From Vitis vinifera (taxonomy: Eukaryota > Streptophyta > Magnoliopsida > Vitales > Vitaceae): a DNA stretch of 64,000 nucleotides. Positions 50,441 through 63,015 of the stretch are shown here, piece by piece (within the stretch, counting starts at the first letter, position 1; every line of letters begins with the position of its first letter). The notes under the pieces are model-generated. The model made no database searches. It saw only the letters and a program-made list of their open reading frames with translations, and was not told the DNA's origin. Where the stretch lies: NCBI RefSeq assembly GCF_030704535.1, contig NC_081823.1, forward strand, positions 7,322,501-7,386,500. The letters run 5' to 3'. Made by a program: the position numbers and the translations under genes.

Positions 50441-53400
50441 TATATTTAAATCTACAAAAATAAATTTGCGCCACAACATTTTTTCTCAATTTTAATTGAA
50501 ATTATAATTAAATACACAAAAATAAACTTTCTATCCCTACTCTTATTTAATACGGATCATGACACAAGGCACCTTCTAACCTTTCTTATTTATCAAATTT
50601 AAGATAATTATTTTTAATATTATTTATCAAATTAAAAATAATTATTTTTGGTGTTGGAGATGTGCCCCATCAAAAGTCGTGGTTCATGTCACATGACCTT
50701 TTTATATCTTATTGGCGCATGTGGGTTTCCATGGCCTATGTGGTGACTGGTGGGTGACAACTTGGTCTTGGAATTATATTTGATAAAATGAGAGAAAAAT
50801 GGAAAGGAAGATACAATTCATAGGATTTAAGGCTTATTTGGTAATGATTTTTCAAAATAATAATTAGTATTTTTAAATGGTATATTTTAATTATTTTTAT
50901 TTATTTTATGAGGATTATTTTAAAAAATAATCATATAAATATGGATATATAAAAATTATTTTTAAATTATATTTAACAACATAAAAAACATTCTATAAGA
51001 CATTTCAACTTCCAAAGCAAAACATGGTGTAACAATTTCTAAAAATTGTTTTTTAAAATCGTTTTCAAAACACTTTCCAAAACTTTATCCCTTTATATTT
51101 ATATTTATACTATTTATTATATGGTATGAAAATATATTTTTCATGAATATGTTTGTTTTAATGCGGTTAAAAAAGAAAAATGAGAGTATTTTATAAAATA
51201 AAAAATACTAAAAACTAATTTTTAAATAATATAATGTTTTGTTCATTTATATTAAGGTGTGTGAAACCTAATTGTTATTTTAATAGTAAAGGCATTTTAA
51301 ATTGGGGTGTTTTAGGGATGTTATACATATGATTTGGTTATTCTATTTATATTATGTTTGGAGTAACCAACTTTGTCATAGTTTTATTTTTTGGGTATTA
51401 AAAGAGATAGAAAAAGTCGAGAGAAAAACCTAGAGGGTGATTCTTTTTTAAATTCTCTTGTAACAATATACACTCAACCATGAAGATATTGTGCACTTTG
51501 AGCCTAAATGGGTCTCACGACTTTAAAATACGTTTACAAGGTTAGGAAGGGTTCATACTTATATAACGTCAATAATTTTTCATCTATTTGATGTGAAATA
51601 TTATAAACACCCCCGCAAACACAAATGGGATTATAGGGTCAATAGCTAAACAAATCTTCACACGAGGGTGAGGGATTTTCTCCGATACCATTTATAATAA
51701 CCCGCACTCAACCATGTAGGTATTGTTTGTTATTTCCCTAAGGAACTCTCATGGTTTTAAAACACATCTACAAGGTTAAGAATGACTCATATTTATATAG
51801 CACCCATATAATTTCCTTAACTTAGAGGTCTCAAGTTCAACTCCTTGTCGATCAAGTAGGATCCTTTCCCAATGATGAGAAATAAAGTATAACACGTCCC
51901 CACTAATAAATACAACATTGAAATTGTGATGCCTCACATCAAGTAATGGAAAAAGTTTATGATGCTATATAAGTATGGACTCTCATTTACTTAGTAAACA
52001 TATTTTTAAGTCGTGATGATCTTTTTCAACCTTGAGTATATAATATCTACATAATTGAGTGCAAGTCATTACAAATGGTATTAAAGTCGATTTATGACCT
52101 CGATGTGGAGGTTTGTTTTGCTTCATAATGGGTGTTTGTTTGTTTAACCCCGTAAAGAGTGTTTGTCTGTTTGACCTCGTAATCTCATGGGACACAATAA
52201 GGACATTGTATTTATATGAGAGGGAAGATGTTTGTGATGTCTCACATCGAGTAAGGGAATAGGTTCATGGCACCATATAAGTATAGACTCCCCTTGATAT
52301 TATAAATGCGTTTTAAAGTTGTGAGGACTCATTAAACCTAGAGCAGACAATATCTATATGATTAGATGCGGGTTATTACACCTCTTATACTTTATATTCA
52401 TCGTAATAAAAATTTGCAGGTTATAAGTGGACGTAACTCTTACATTAAGAGCGAACCACTACAAATCTCTCATGTGTTTTTGTATTTGATTTTTTGTATT
52501 GATTTATTATTGCTTTTGGAAATAGGATTAGGGTATTTTAATCCTAACAATTTAAACGGTTTTATTTATAAATATTTCAATAATTATAGTTGTTACACAT
52601 ATTTATAGTAATTCAATAGTGCAATTTATCCAACATTCATAACACATATGGAACCATAGTTTAGCAAGCTCTTGATTATTTTTCATCACAACATAATTTT
52701 CTTTTGAACTTGCTAAAAAATATTGTTCATACAAACTACAAATTACCATTTCTCAAATTTGGAAAAAAAAAATTGTAAATCTGAAAAAATGATTTTGTAT
52801 GACAGTCAACCGATGCTACATCCATAATTACTGGACCATCTCAAACACAAATGTGATATAAAAAAAATTAGATATCAGAAAAACTTTATTGTAAAAAAAT
52901 AAAATAATATATATATATATCTATATATATGATGAAAAATATGGCAATCTAAATGAATCATTCTTCTCAAATTTAATTTTTTTCAACATAATTTTTATTT
53001 ATTTGAATATTAATAAACAAATTAATAAGAATAAATGTATGTTGAAAAAAAAAATGGAAAAAGAAAGATTAAAAAAAAAAAAATTTATATATTTGAACTT
53101 CTTGGACGGTACTAATCACCCCCAATAGTACTTTAGTAATCCGTTTAACTTTTTTAAAATTTACAAATACATTATTTTAAAATAAGTTTTAGTTGTTTTA
53201 ACTTTCAAGTTTAATTTTTAAAATTTTAATTAATTTTAATTATCATATGTTTGTTATATAAAAACAAATTAAAATTTTAATTTTATGATTAAGTTTTGTT
53301 TAATATTTCAACTATAAAATATTTTTAATCTTAATAATGAAATATGTAAGAATTTTCATAGTTATTTTTTATTTAATAATATGGTATTTAGAATTAAAAT

Positions 53401-56100
53401 GTATTTATTATTTTTTAAATTTTTTAACATTTACAATTAATAAATTTATATGAGGTAAAAATGAGTTATATCATATGTAAGCTAGAGTACGGTTGAATGA
53501 TTATGTTTCTATTCAAAGTGTTTTTAAATGATTATGTTTCTTTTCAAAGTGTTTTTAGCAAAAATATTTTTTTTATAAGTATTTTTAAGAGTTCGAAAAA
53601 CACTACAAATGATTTTTATTAAAAGTGTTCCATTAATTTTACTAAACACCAAATTTTTCATCAAAAACATTTTTTAAACTAAAAGTGCTTCCTAAAATCA
53701 TGTCAAATGATTTTTAGAATCAATTTTAACTCGAAATGTTTTTAGTAAAAGTATTTGATTTAAAAGTGTTTTAGGATAATTATTTATCAAATGTTCATCC
53801 GTAATAATTTTTCAAAAATTTAAAATTGTTTCTAAATTTTGTCAAACACTTTTTTTTTTTTTTTTTTCAAAAACACGTTTTGGCTTAAAAGCGCTTTATA
53901 TAATCACCATCAAACAAAATCTTAAAGTATGTTTGGTTGTAATTCTATAAAACATTTCTAACATTTTTAACACTTAATGATAAACAATTTCAAGTGTTAA
54001 AAATGTTTCCTATAATAACTACCATGTCATAATTTAATGCAATTAAGTAAACATAATTAAAAGGTTATAAACATATAAATTGTAAATAAATCATTTTAGA
54101 GTGCGTTTGACCATTTTTTTACTTGAGTATTTTTAGTGAAACTATTATCTTGATGAATGGAAATTAATAAGGAATAGAGAATGCTACAAGAAGGTATTTG
54201 GTACACGAGAATAAAAAATGTAAATAAATGCTCTATTTCTATTCCTATTTTTTAGTGAATGGAAATAAGTTTGGTAATTCTATTTTTAGTGTTTGGATGA
54301 ACTTATAAATTCAATATTGGAATGATTATTTGTTTTCATTCTATGTTTGCTAATAATGATAATGACAATGAAAAAATAAATTAACAATAATACCCTTACA
54401 TAGTTTAAAATAATTTATTTATTTTCATTTAAAAATAAATAAAATTTGAGAGTTTTTTTTTCTTTAAATGATAAGACTAAAAAAAAGTCTTATTATGGGA
54501 TGAAGAGGTATCGGGCTTGATGAATGAAATCTAAGGGTAAAAAAATAATTTTAAACTATTTTATATTTTTTTATGAGATAAATGAATCAAAATACCACTT
54601 TCACTTATAAGTGGAATTTGATTTCTTTTGTAATAATTTTTTATTCAATTATTACCTTTATAAATTTGATCCAAATATGAGAATGAGGAAATGAATGAAT
54701 GAGATGCCCATTCCCATGTATCAAACACATTAAGTGATTTTTTCTTTTTTTAAATTTTACTAATTTTTTGAACTCTCAAAATTTTTTTCTGCTCTTGAAG
54801 CTAATTCTTTCAGAGCTCTTGAATCCTTGCCAAACTCTGCCTCAGGAAGAAGCCTTGGAGTTCTATTTATAGCAGAGGCTCTGGGCTTCATGAAGGTTTT
54901 GTTTCTTTGATTTCTTCCACGTATATGAGGATGGCAGAAGGTAAATTTTACTATACACCTTATTTAAATATATATATATATATATAAAATATTTTTAAGA
55001 TTAAAAACACTCCCTACAATTATTACCAAATAATTAAATACACAAATTAAATACCAAATAATTAAAAATAATTACTTTTAATGCACGATTGATTTTATTT
55101 TTGGTATAAAATATCCTTTTCAAGTTAAGAATGACTTTAATTTAAAAGTTTTTTAATAAATTAAAAGTATGTTTTTAGAGGACATTGGACAATTTTTTTT
55201 AGTAATTTTTTAAAAGTATATTTAAAAGAATAATTTATTTTAATAAAATCACTATAAGTAATTTTTTAATATTATAAGTGATTTTTTAGATTTTAAAAAA
55301 TATTTATAACATTTCTAATACTTGATGAAAATTTTAAAATATTAAAAATATTAAAAATACTTTTTATAATTACTATTAAACGAGTTTTTAATATAAAAAT
55401 ATTTTTAATAAAAATATTTTATTTAAATATATTTTTAAGAAAGTTACTTATCAAATATTTTTTTTAAAAATACTATAAATAATTTTTAAAATTTTTAAAA
55501 TTTTAGACTAAAATTATTTCCTAAAATTATTATCAAACCAATTAAAATCAACTTTTACTTTTCACATGGGAGGAAAGTGTAAGTATGCTTTTTAAATATA
55601 AATAAATTATATTATACATAAAAAAAAAAAAGAGAATATTTAAAATTCTGTTGAATATTACTTAAAAAAAAAACATTTTTCACAAAAAGCACATTCAAAT
55701 ACGATGTTAGTCTATTCGAAGAACTTTTCAAACGTCTGTAGAAGTGTTTGACTGGAAATTCGTGTTTCGAAGAAGTAGAATGATACATTGTTTTCCTCAA
55801 ATAAAATAATACATGTTTTTCCTTAAATAATTAAAATAACAAATTTTTAATTAATTGTTTTAATATTATTATTGAGTTGTCAGCTCAATGAACGTAGACG
55901 GAACTCTCAAAAAAAGTAGTTAAAAAACAATAAAGAACTTTATCAAAAAAATTAAAAAATAAATGGAAAAATGACCTTTTTTTTTTAAATTTTTTTTTAA
56001 AATTTTAATCCAGATCAAAAGTGGGGAAAATAATTTAGTGGGTCCCAAGGTCTAATGAAATAAACCATTGATGAGAGTAAATGGGAAAGTAGTGGAAAGA
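50441..56100. other. AT-rich intergenic spacer
   Basis: No credible exon on either strand. Apart from the repeat cluster at 51455-52380 it is AT-rich with many A and T runs (for example poly-T about 53850-53868) and TA microsatellites (52907-52930, 54968-54986). Confidence 0.5.
51455..52380. repeat. Cluster of direct and inverted repeats (foldback-like)
   Basis: Related blocks of about 110-150 bp occur four times. Two are forward, from about 51460 and from 51693 (taataacccgcactcaacca). Two are reversed, at about 51920-52065 and 52230-52380; the last ends gatgcgggttattaca, the reverse complement of the forward start. Shared words include the 'chain' cacatc-agtaa, atataagta and gactc. No protein is encoded. 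Confidence 0.6.
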
Positions 56101-56169
56101 TTTATTGATAAAGCAGCGACCCATTTATTACTTCCACCTGGTGCTATCAAAGGGAGGATGTCATTTCCG

Positions 56170-56345
56170 AAAGGAGATTGAAAGGCTGACCAAAACGACA
56201 TCTGCGTGGGACAAACTCTGCCGGTTCATGGTGGCGCCCGCCCTCTCCCCTCTCGCTCTCTATCGTATTCCTCCACTCAATCTAAAGCCCCCCCAATCTC
56301 ATTCCTTCTCGACTCTTCTCCACGTTCTGCTTCTTTTTGTTACAG
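56170..56345 (+). other. Probable non-coding first exon of the SYP5 gene
   Basis: A CT-rich stretch (ctctcccctctcgctctcta) ends at a clean donor, ttacag/gtaaat (56345/56346). The matching acceptor is tttgcatctttcag before 58188, four bases upstream of the SYP5 ATG. That would make a 5'-UTR intron of 1.84 kb. The start of the exon is a guess. Confidence 0.5.
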
Positions 56346-57050
56346 GTAAATCATTCTCCAAATTCTTAGTTCATCTCAATTGTGCTTTTTGAGGATTATT
56401 TTTGTGTTATTTTTGGTGGATCATGGCTGAATTTTGGTGGGTTTTGGGTAAAAATTTGCGATTTCGTTACATAATCAGCTGAATTTGAGTTTAGATGAGA
56501 TTGGATAAAAGGAAAAAAAGGGTTGAATTTTGGGTTTGTTTTGATTCGTTAATTATATCGATTGGGTGTCTGTGTGATGAAATCCATCTGAGGTTGCGAG
56601 GATTGTGATCATGAAGGGGGTATGCAGAGTTCTCGTTGTCCGGCTTCCATCATTTGGTTTTGGTAATTATGTGATTGTATGATAACTACTAATAAAAATG
56701 TAAAGGGGAGTAATTCTTTTTTCCTTTCCTCTTTTTGCATTATGGTTAGACAATGAAATCAATTCGCATTTGAGATTACATACAAAAAGGCAGAGAAGTT
56801 GGATTATGGGGTTTGTTTGACTTTCTGTCTATGCAGATTGTGTTTGTCTAATGAAATCCACTTGGGTGCGCGAGGATTGTGATTGTAGGGTTTTGATCAT
56901 TTTCGTTATATTTACGATTGCATGATGACTGATGATACAATAACGAGGGAGTAATGGTTTTTGCCTTTTTTTTTTTCTTTTATCTTTTTTTTGGTAATAT
57001 TGTCAGCTTGTTCGAGTTTGATGCTATACAGTGAAAGAAAGAGAGATCGA

Positions 57051-57441
57051 GGGTCTGTTTGGAAACTGTTCTTGCTATTTGAAAACAGTTTTCTAATTTA
57101 GAAAACAAATTTTTGACATATTTTTTTATTGAAAATAGTTTTTTGAATTTTTTTTTCTCTCTAAAAGTTAGTTGTTTTTGAAAACAAATTTCAGATATTT
57201 TTAGTTGTTTTTTGTAATGTATTTTGAGCAAGGAAAATATTGAGAGTACTTTGGGAACATTTGCATTGCATGAAAGTATACAGTATTTTCGTTGAGAATC
57301 AGTCAAGAAAACTGTTTTTCATATTTGAGTTCTCAAGCAAAATTTTATTCCTAAAAATAATTGTTTAGGTTTAGTGTTTTCGAAAGAGATACTGTTTTTT
57401 AGAACGGTTACTGTTTTCGAAAAGGTTGTAGAACAGACCCT
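57051..57441. mobile_element. MITE-like element in the SYP5 5'-UTR intron
   Basis: 391 bp with termini GGGTCTGTTTGGAAAC at the left and GGGTCTGTTCTACAAC (other strand) at the right, and internal gttttcgaaa motifs like those in the Tourist-like MITE at 11756-12116. The flanks (cga and tga) match only loosely, so the class is not settled. Confidence 0.5.
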
Positions 57442-58191
57442 GAATGTTGAGGTTTAGTTTTGATATTTATGTAGAATATACACAATTATGCTATAAAATC
57501 CACCTGGTTTTTATTGGGTTCAATCATTTTTCATGATTTGTATGATTGTGTGACTACTGGTAAAACACCAAAAAGGGAATGATGATTGGTTCTTTCTTTC
57601 TTTTTTCATTAGGCTAGGTTAATGGGGTTGATAGGGTTCAGGTAAATGCTGGAGTTGTTAACTGTGGAGGAGAGCATAACTGAATATCTGATGTTTTTAT
57701 TCTTGGAAAACAAATGCCTGTTGTGATAGGTGATTGTAAAGGAATGATTGATTGTTTTTGAGTTGGAGTTGATTGATATCTGATGATATTTACTCAATGA
57801 AAACAAGTGCTAGTTCCAGTAGATTATCGACTAGGAATGAGAGTTTTTTTTAGTTGAAGGTGAGATCAGCAATGGGAGAAGACTGAGCGATTAGGGATGA
57901 TTTGGAATGATTGGCTTGGGTATGGACGGTTTTTCATGTACGATCTTGTTACTGAGGGTTTTCTGTTTAGCGGCTTTTTAAGGATGGTTTTTCATTTACT
58001 AGTTTGTTATGGATAGGTATTCATTCATTGACTATATAAACCATGGTAGAAGGGATGGTAGGCTATGTTTCTGTAGAAGGTAGAATAGCCAAATGAGATT
58101 GGTAGCATCGGCATGTAACTTGATAGATAGTATGCCATCAACTTCCAATTGGATAAGCCATGTGATATTCTGTTTTGCATCTTTCAGACCA

Positions 58192-60513
58192 ATGGCTTCT
58201 TCAGACTCGTGGATGAAAGAATATAATGATGCAGTTAAACTTGCTGATGATATCAATGGAATGATTTCTGAAAGGATTTCATTTTCTGCACCGGGAGTTG
58301 ATGCCCAACGTCATGCATCTGCGATCCGAAGAAAGATTACAATATTAGGGACTAGACTTGACAGCTTACAGTCCCTTTTGTCAAAGCTTCCTGGAAAGCA
58401 GCCCTTGTAAGTCTTTTAATTGTATTGCACCTGTGTATTGATAAGGGACTTAGTATTTCAGTGACTTAGATTAAAGATGTATTAAATTTAATGTACTCAA
58501 ATTTCCAACTTATTCTACCTTACATGAAAATAATATTTGAATGATTTTCCCAACTTTTCAATATGATTGCACTGCTGTTTTGTCTATATTGTTATGTGAA
58601 AGTTCTTTTGCCTCTATTGTGAGTCATGATGTATTGGAATTTGTATTCCTTTATGCTGTGATGTGGGTTGAATGTTAACTTCTTCTTGCTGATGTTAATT
58701 TAGGTGTACTTTCAGTGGTAATTAAGATGCCGAGGTTCCTAAAATGAAACTGATGTTTTTTTACGAGATTTTTTCAATTCTTGTTGTTTTAAATTTGATG
58801 AGTAGACTGGGCTTGGCTTGGCAAAATAAGTATTTTGCCTCACGTGGATATCTTGCTATTAGTTTAGTATTTTCTTGTTGAAAAATGAGTAATCAAAAAG
58901 GCTTTATCCTGTGCAAGAAAGGGCTGATATCATGGTGGATGGGAGGAATGTGAGGCAAGGTGATCAAAAGGCTTCCATAGGGACTAAAAGTGGTGTAAAA
59001 GCTTGTTTCAGACAAATTGTTTCTGGTGTCATGTTGTACTTTCACATACTGCTGATATGGTTGCTTTAAGGTTTGCCTGATAAATACTCAATACTTGATG
59101 TGGCATATCAATACTCAGCAACACCCTAAATCATTTGAGTAAATCAATGATAAAATTCTTAACTCAAAAAATGGAAGAAAGAAAGAAATATATATATATA
59201 TAAAATAAGATTATGAGAACCTATGGTTATTACAGCTAGTACCATTTGTTGCAGCCATGTTTGAGGAAAATAACTGAAGGAGTGGTAGGTGGAAGTGATG
59301 CATTTAAATCCAGTGTTTGAAATAGTAAAGAATGTATTGATACAAGATCTAGATGGGAAAAAGGATGAGATGAGGAGTTGTTTGTTTGTTGAAATGACTG
59401 TCTTGAAAGTATGGCATGCTGTTCTATGGGAGCATTAGATACTAATTTTTGGGTGGTGTGATTATTATAATTACCTGAAGTTTGTTGGTTCTGCCTTCTG
59501 TACTTCACAGAACTGAGAAAGAGATGAATCGACGCAAAGACATGGTTGCAAATTTGAAATCAAAAGCAAACCAGATGGCATCAACATTGAACATGTCAAA
59601 CTTTGCAAACAGAGACAGCTTGCTTGGCCCAGAGATAAAGCCTGCTGATGCCATGAACAGAACAACAGGTTTGGACAACTATGGCCTTGTGGGCCTTCAG
59701 CGGCAAATTATGAAAGGCAAGTCACTATACCTTGTTCAGAATAACACACTTACTTTGTTCACTTTATTATTTACTGTTTGTTCCCAATATGGATATTTAC
59801 GTGCTCATATGCCTGTGAAGCAGAACAAGATGAGGGACTTGAGAAATTGGAAGAGACAGTATATAGTACAAAACATATTGCATTGGCAGTCAACGAAGAG
59901 CTTGACCTACATACTAGACTTATTGTATGTTTTGATTTGATTCAGTATTACTTGCCTCTTTTCGTATTTAAGCATCCTCATCTGGAAAAATATTAACAAA
60001 ATGAAATGCACTGCAATCTTAAACTTTACTCTTCTTGGCTCTCCCATTTTGCAGGATAACTTGGACCAACATGTGGATATTACAGACTCTCGTCTAAAGG
60101 TTAAACTCTTAACGAGCTGTTAGTTGACTTGTTTGCATAGTATATCATCAATACCATAAACCCTCAGCTTTAGGGGAAGCATTTACTAGTCTATTTTCAC
60201 AGGACTTGTTTCATAGAACATCATCAATGAGATGGACCTTCCACTTTAGGCAATGCATCTCATGAGCATCAGCTTTGATCTTTTTACCTGAAAGTGAATC
60301 TTCTATTACTATGGAACTTAACAAAGCTTCTATCCCAGCCAGATTAATTTTTATCTTGGTTTTTCTTTTATTGTGAAACAGCGAGTGCAGAAGAATCTGG
60401 CAATTTTGAACAAGCGCACCAAGGGTGGCTGCTCCTGCCTGTGCCTGCTCTTATCAGTTGTTGGCATTGTGATTCTGATTGTTGCGATATGGTTGCTGGT
60501 TAAATACTTGTGA
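58192..60513 (+). CDS. SYP52: SYP51/SYP52-type Qc-SNARE syntaxin (5 coding exons)
   Basis: A Qc-SNARE of the plant SYP5 group, which acts in fusion at the prevacuolar compartment and vacuole. Coding exons joined in frame: 58192-58406, 59511-59716, 59824-59924, 60055-60099, 60382-60513; 699 nt, 232 aa, matching SYP51/52 length. Residues 1-135 form the N-terminal helical region (start MASSDSWMKEYNDAVKLADD). The SNARE helix covers about 140-203 (EQDEGLEKLEETVYSTKHIA onward). The C-terminal tail anchor is about 208-230, hydrophobic after a CSCLC cluster and ending VKYL. Intron 2 uses a GC donor (atgaaag/gcaagt at 59716) with a normal AG. At the position where Qc-SNAREs usually have the zero-layer Gln there is a His (codon 59910-59912, residue 170). 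A 5'-UTR intron is likely. SYP51 versus SYP52 is not resolved. Confidence 0.93.
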
Positions 60514-61000
60514 TACAAACATTCTGGAGAAAACCCGTCTTTCCCCTGCGTGTGTTGGATCAAAATTGGGTTTTGTTAGTCTCATTGTTTGTCTTTCCTG
60601 ATTTTCTTGTGCTTTGATCATGCCATGGTATGGCTTGGTGTTTACTGATCAACTTTGTAATCGTCGGATTATGTAGCATCATGGATGCCTCCTTTTTTAA
60701 GCAGTGATCAATTCGCATCTCTGTCCCTATACAATGACAAGTTTACAACCATGGAAGCTTTTAACCTAGTGAAGGTGATTGACTTCATGTTTGGAATGAA
60801 AACGGTTTTCTTTAGAACAAAAAATAGTTTTCTAAACTCAAAAAACACATTGGATAAACTTATGACAGAAAACAATTCTTAAAGAGTTTTTCTCCAAAAA
60901 AAAAGTAATAAATATGTAGTATAAGCAAGAAAACTAATTTTCATATTTGATTTTTTAAATAGAATTTTATTCAGGAAATGAGAACATCTTTAAAACGCAC

Positions 61001-61470
61001 CATATTGGGGAGTTTTGACCCAAAAAAAAAAAATCATAAAGTAAACTTGTTTTCAAAATAATGGTCAATTTAGTGCGTTTGTGCCATGTAGAACTTCATG
61101 TCATCAAACCAAAGTTTTGTTTTTTAAAAACGATCAAAATCGCACTCACCAATCATGACTTTAACTTTAAGTTTAGAACCGTAGTCACCACTTTAACTTT
61201 AAGTTTAAAACCGTAGTTGGTGACTACAACTTTAAATTATTATAAAAATTGTCAAAATCGTAGTCACGGTTTTAAACTTAAAGTTAAAATTGTGGTTGAT
61301 GATTATGGTTTTGATCGTTTAAAAAAAATAAAATTATAGTCACCAACTACGGTTTTATGACATGGAGGCCTAGGTGGTACAGACACACTAAATTGAACAT
61401 TATTTTGGAAACAAGTCTACTTTATTTTTTATTTCAAATATCATATTTTAAGTCAAAACTCCCGTATTGG
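61001..61470. mobile_element. Foldback (large inverted repeat) element
   Basis: The left arm begins catattggggagttttgacc (61001-61020); the right arm ends gtcaaaactcccgtattgg (61452-61470), its reverse complement with few mismatches. Pairing continues inward for most of the element (aaacttgttttcaaaataatg against cattattttggaaacaagt; the repeated ccgtagtcacca / tggtgactac blocks), so the RNA or single strand would form a long hairpin. It lies downstream of SYP5, and no protein is encoded. Confidence 0.8.
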
Positions 61471-61483
61471 ATCAAGGATTAAA

Positions 61484-62572
61484 ATATTGGTAATTATGGA
61501 TATATTGATACTTCAATTTTACAAATATATCGGAAATATCGGAGAAATATCGGTGGAGCGAAAATTATTTAAAATTCATAGATGTTTTGAAAAACTTCAA
61601 AAAATGATAAAATAAGCAAGAATACACATTTTAGAATTATTTTGTAAGTATAATTGACATAAATATGATCAAGAAGAAAAATATTGGTAGATAAAAATCA
61701 ATCAGTAGATTTGATACTTGAATCTTAAGAATAATAAATATGAATTTTGAAAGTGTATAAAGTTAGAATTGAGTTAAGAAATATTTGATTTTATTAAATA
61801 AAAACAATTTACATGTAAATATAATACATATGACATTACAATAGTCTTTAGTATCAAAATAAAGATCGATGTGATTCTATCATATTGTTAGATGGAAGGG
61901 AACCCATCTTGTTGAAGACAATATTTATTTAAAAATTTTTAAAATACTTTTATTAAAACATATTTTATTATATTTTAAATAAAAACTTAAATTAATTTAT
62001 ATAAAGTATTTTATTTGAGATTTAATTTCTAAAATTTTATTAAAAATATGTGGTAACAATTTTTTTATTAACATTAATTTATTTAAATAATTAAAATTAT
62101 TAATAATTTATCTTATAAAATTAATTTTAATTTATAAAATATTAGAACTTTCTTAAAATTTTATATTATAGCAATTTTTTTGGGTAAAATTATATTTTTA
62201 ATATTTTAAAATAAAAATATTTAAAATTAAATAAAATTGAAAGAACAAATATAAAAAAAATTAAAGAATGGAGTGATAATAATTTTTAAAATAGGATTAA
62301 TGAGATAAATATAAAAAGTGTTAAAAATAAAAGGATAATATAAAATAAAATGATAATATACAAACATGGATGAAATCAGTCATCGGATCTTTAAAAATTC
62401 AAATCTTCGAAATTTTCAAAATTTTCAAAAAAGTGGCAGAAAAAATCTCCGATTTATCACAATTTATCGGTCACCAATATTTCGACGATTTTTCGGATAT
62501 TCCTCCGGTTTGGTACTCAAAATTCTGTTCATATTGGCAAAATATCACCGATAAAAACTGAAATTTCAATCC
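61484..62572. mobile_element. Candidate AT-rich DNA element with weak terminal repeats
   Basis: The left end GGATTAAAATATTGG and the right end, read on the other strand, GGATTGAAATTTCAG are similar. Subterminal regions are rich in atatcgg / ccgat words on both sides (61530-61555 and 62440-62560). The core is very AT-rich. No duplication was identified, so this is tentative. Confidence 0.35.
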
Positions 62573-62699
62573 ATGCTTGGGAGTATAGCATGAAAAAGCA
62601 CCATTTGTACCGTACGTCAAAACGCGTCGTTGCAATCTCACCGTTTTGGTAGGAAGTAGGAACACATCAAAACGCATCGTTTTGTCCCGCACTCCTAAA

Positions 62700-63015
62700 A
62701 ACGTTGCGTTTCATCTCTCCATTGGTCATTACCATCTTCCTCCCCTCCGCGGGCGCGAAAATCTCCGAATTCACCTTCTGCGAGGTAGTAGCATTCCTTG
62801 AAATCATTTATTGATCGTTTAATCTCACATTAGACCTGTAGTTCTTGATAATATCAAATTGACCCATAAATTTCCTTTTATTTGATATATATATATATTT
62901 ATTTGTTGAAATGCTAATTTGCAGTAGGGTTTCAGAGATTACTGCAAATTACTCAGAAGTATATTTTGAAGCTTGAACTGCAAGATATTGATGAAATATA
63001 ATTGAAAATTGAAAG
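62700..63015 (+). promoter_or_regulatory. TAF6 leader with probable 5'-UTR intron
   Basis: A leader containing ctccgcgggcgcgaaaatct ends at a donor, tgcgag/gtagta (62784/62785). An acceptor, gctaatttgcag/tagggt, precedes 62925. The spliced leader then runs to the TAF6 ATG at 63016. Upstream, aaaacgcgtcgtt and aaaacgcatcgtttt form a repeated promoter-like motif (62620-62685). Confidence 0.45.

Noticed and set aside
59482..59940. A single 152-aa SYP5 open frame reading through 59716
   Set aside because: After 59716 it reads intron sequence; splicing at the GC donor restores the SNARE helix.
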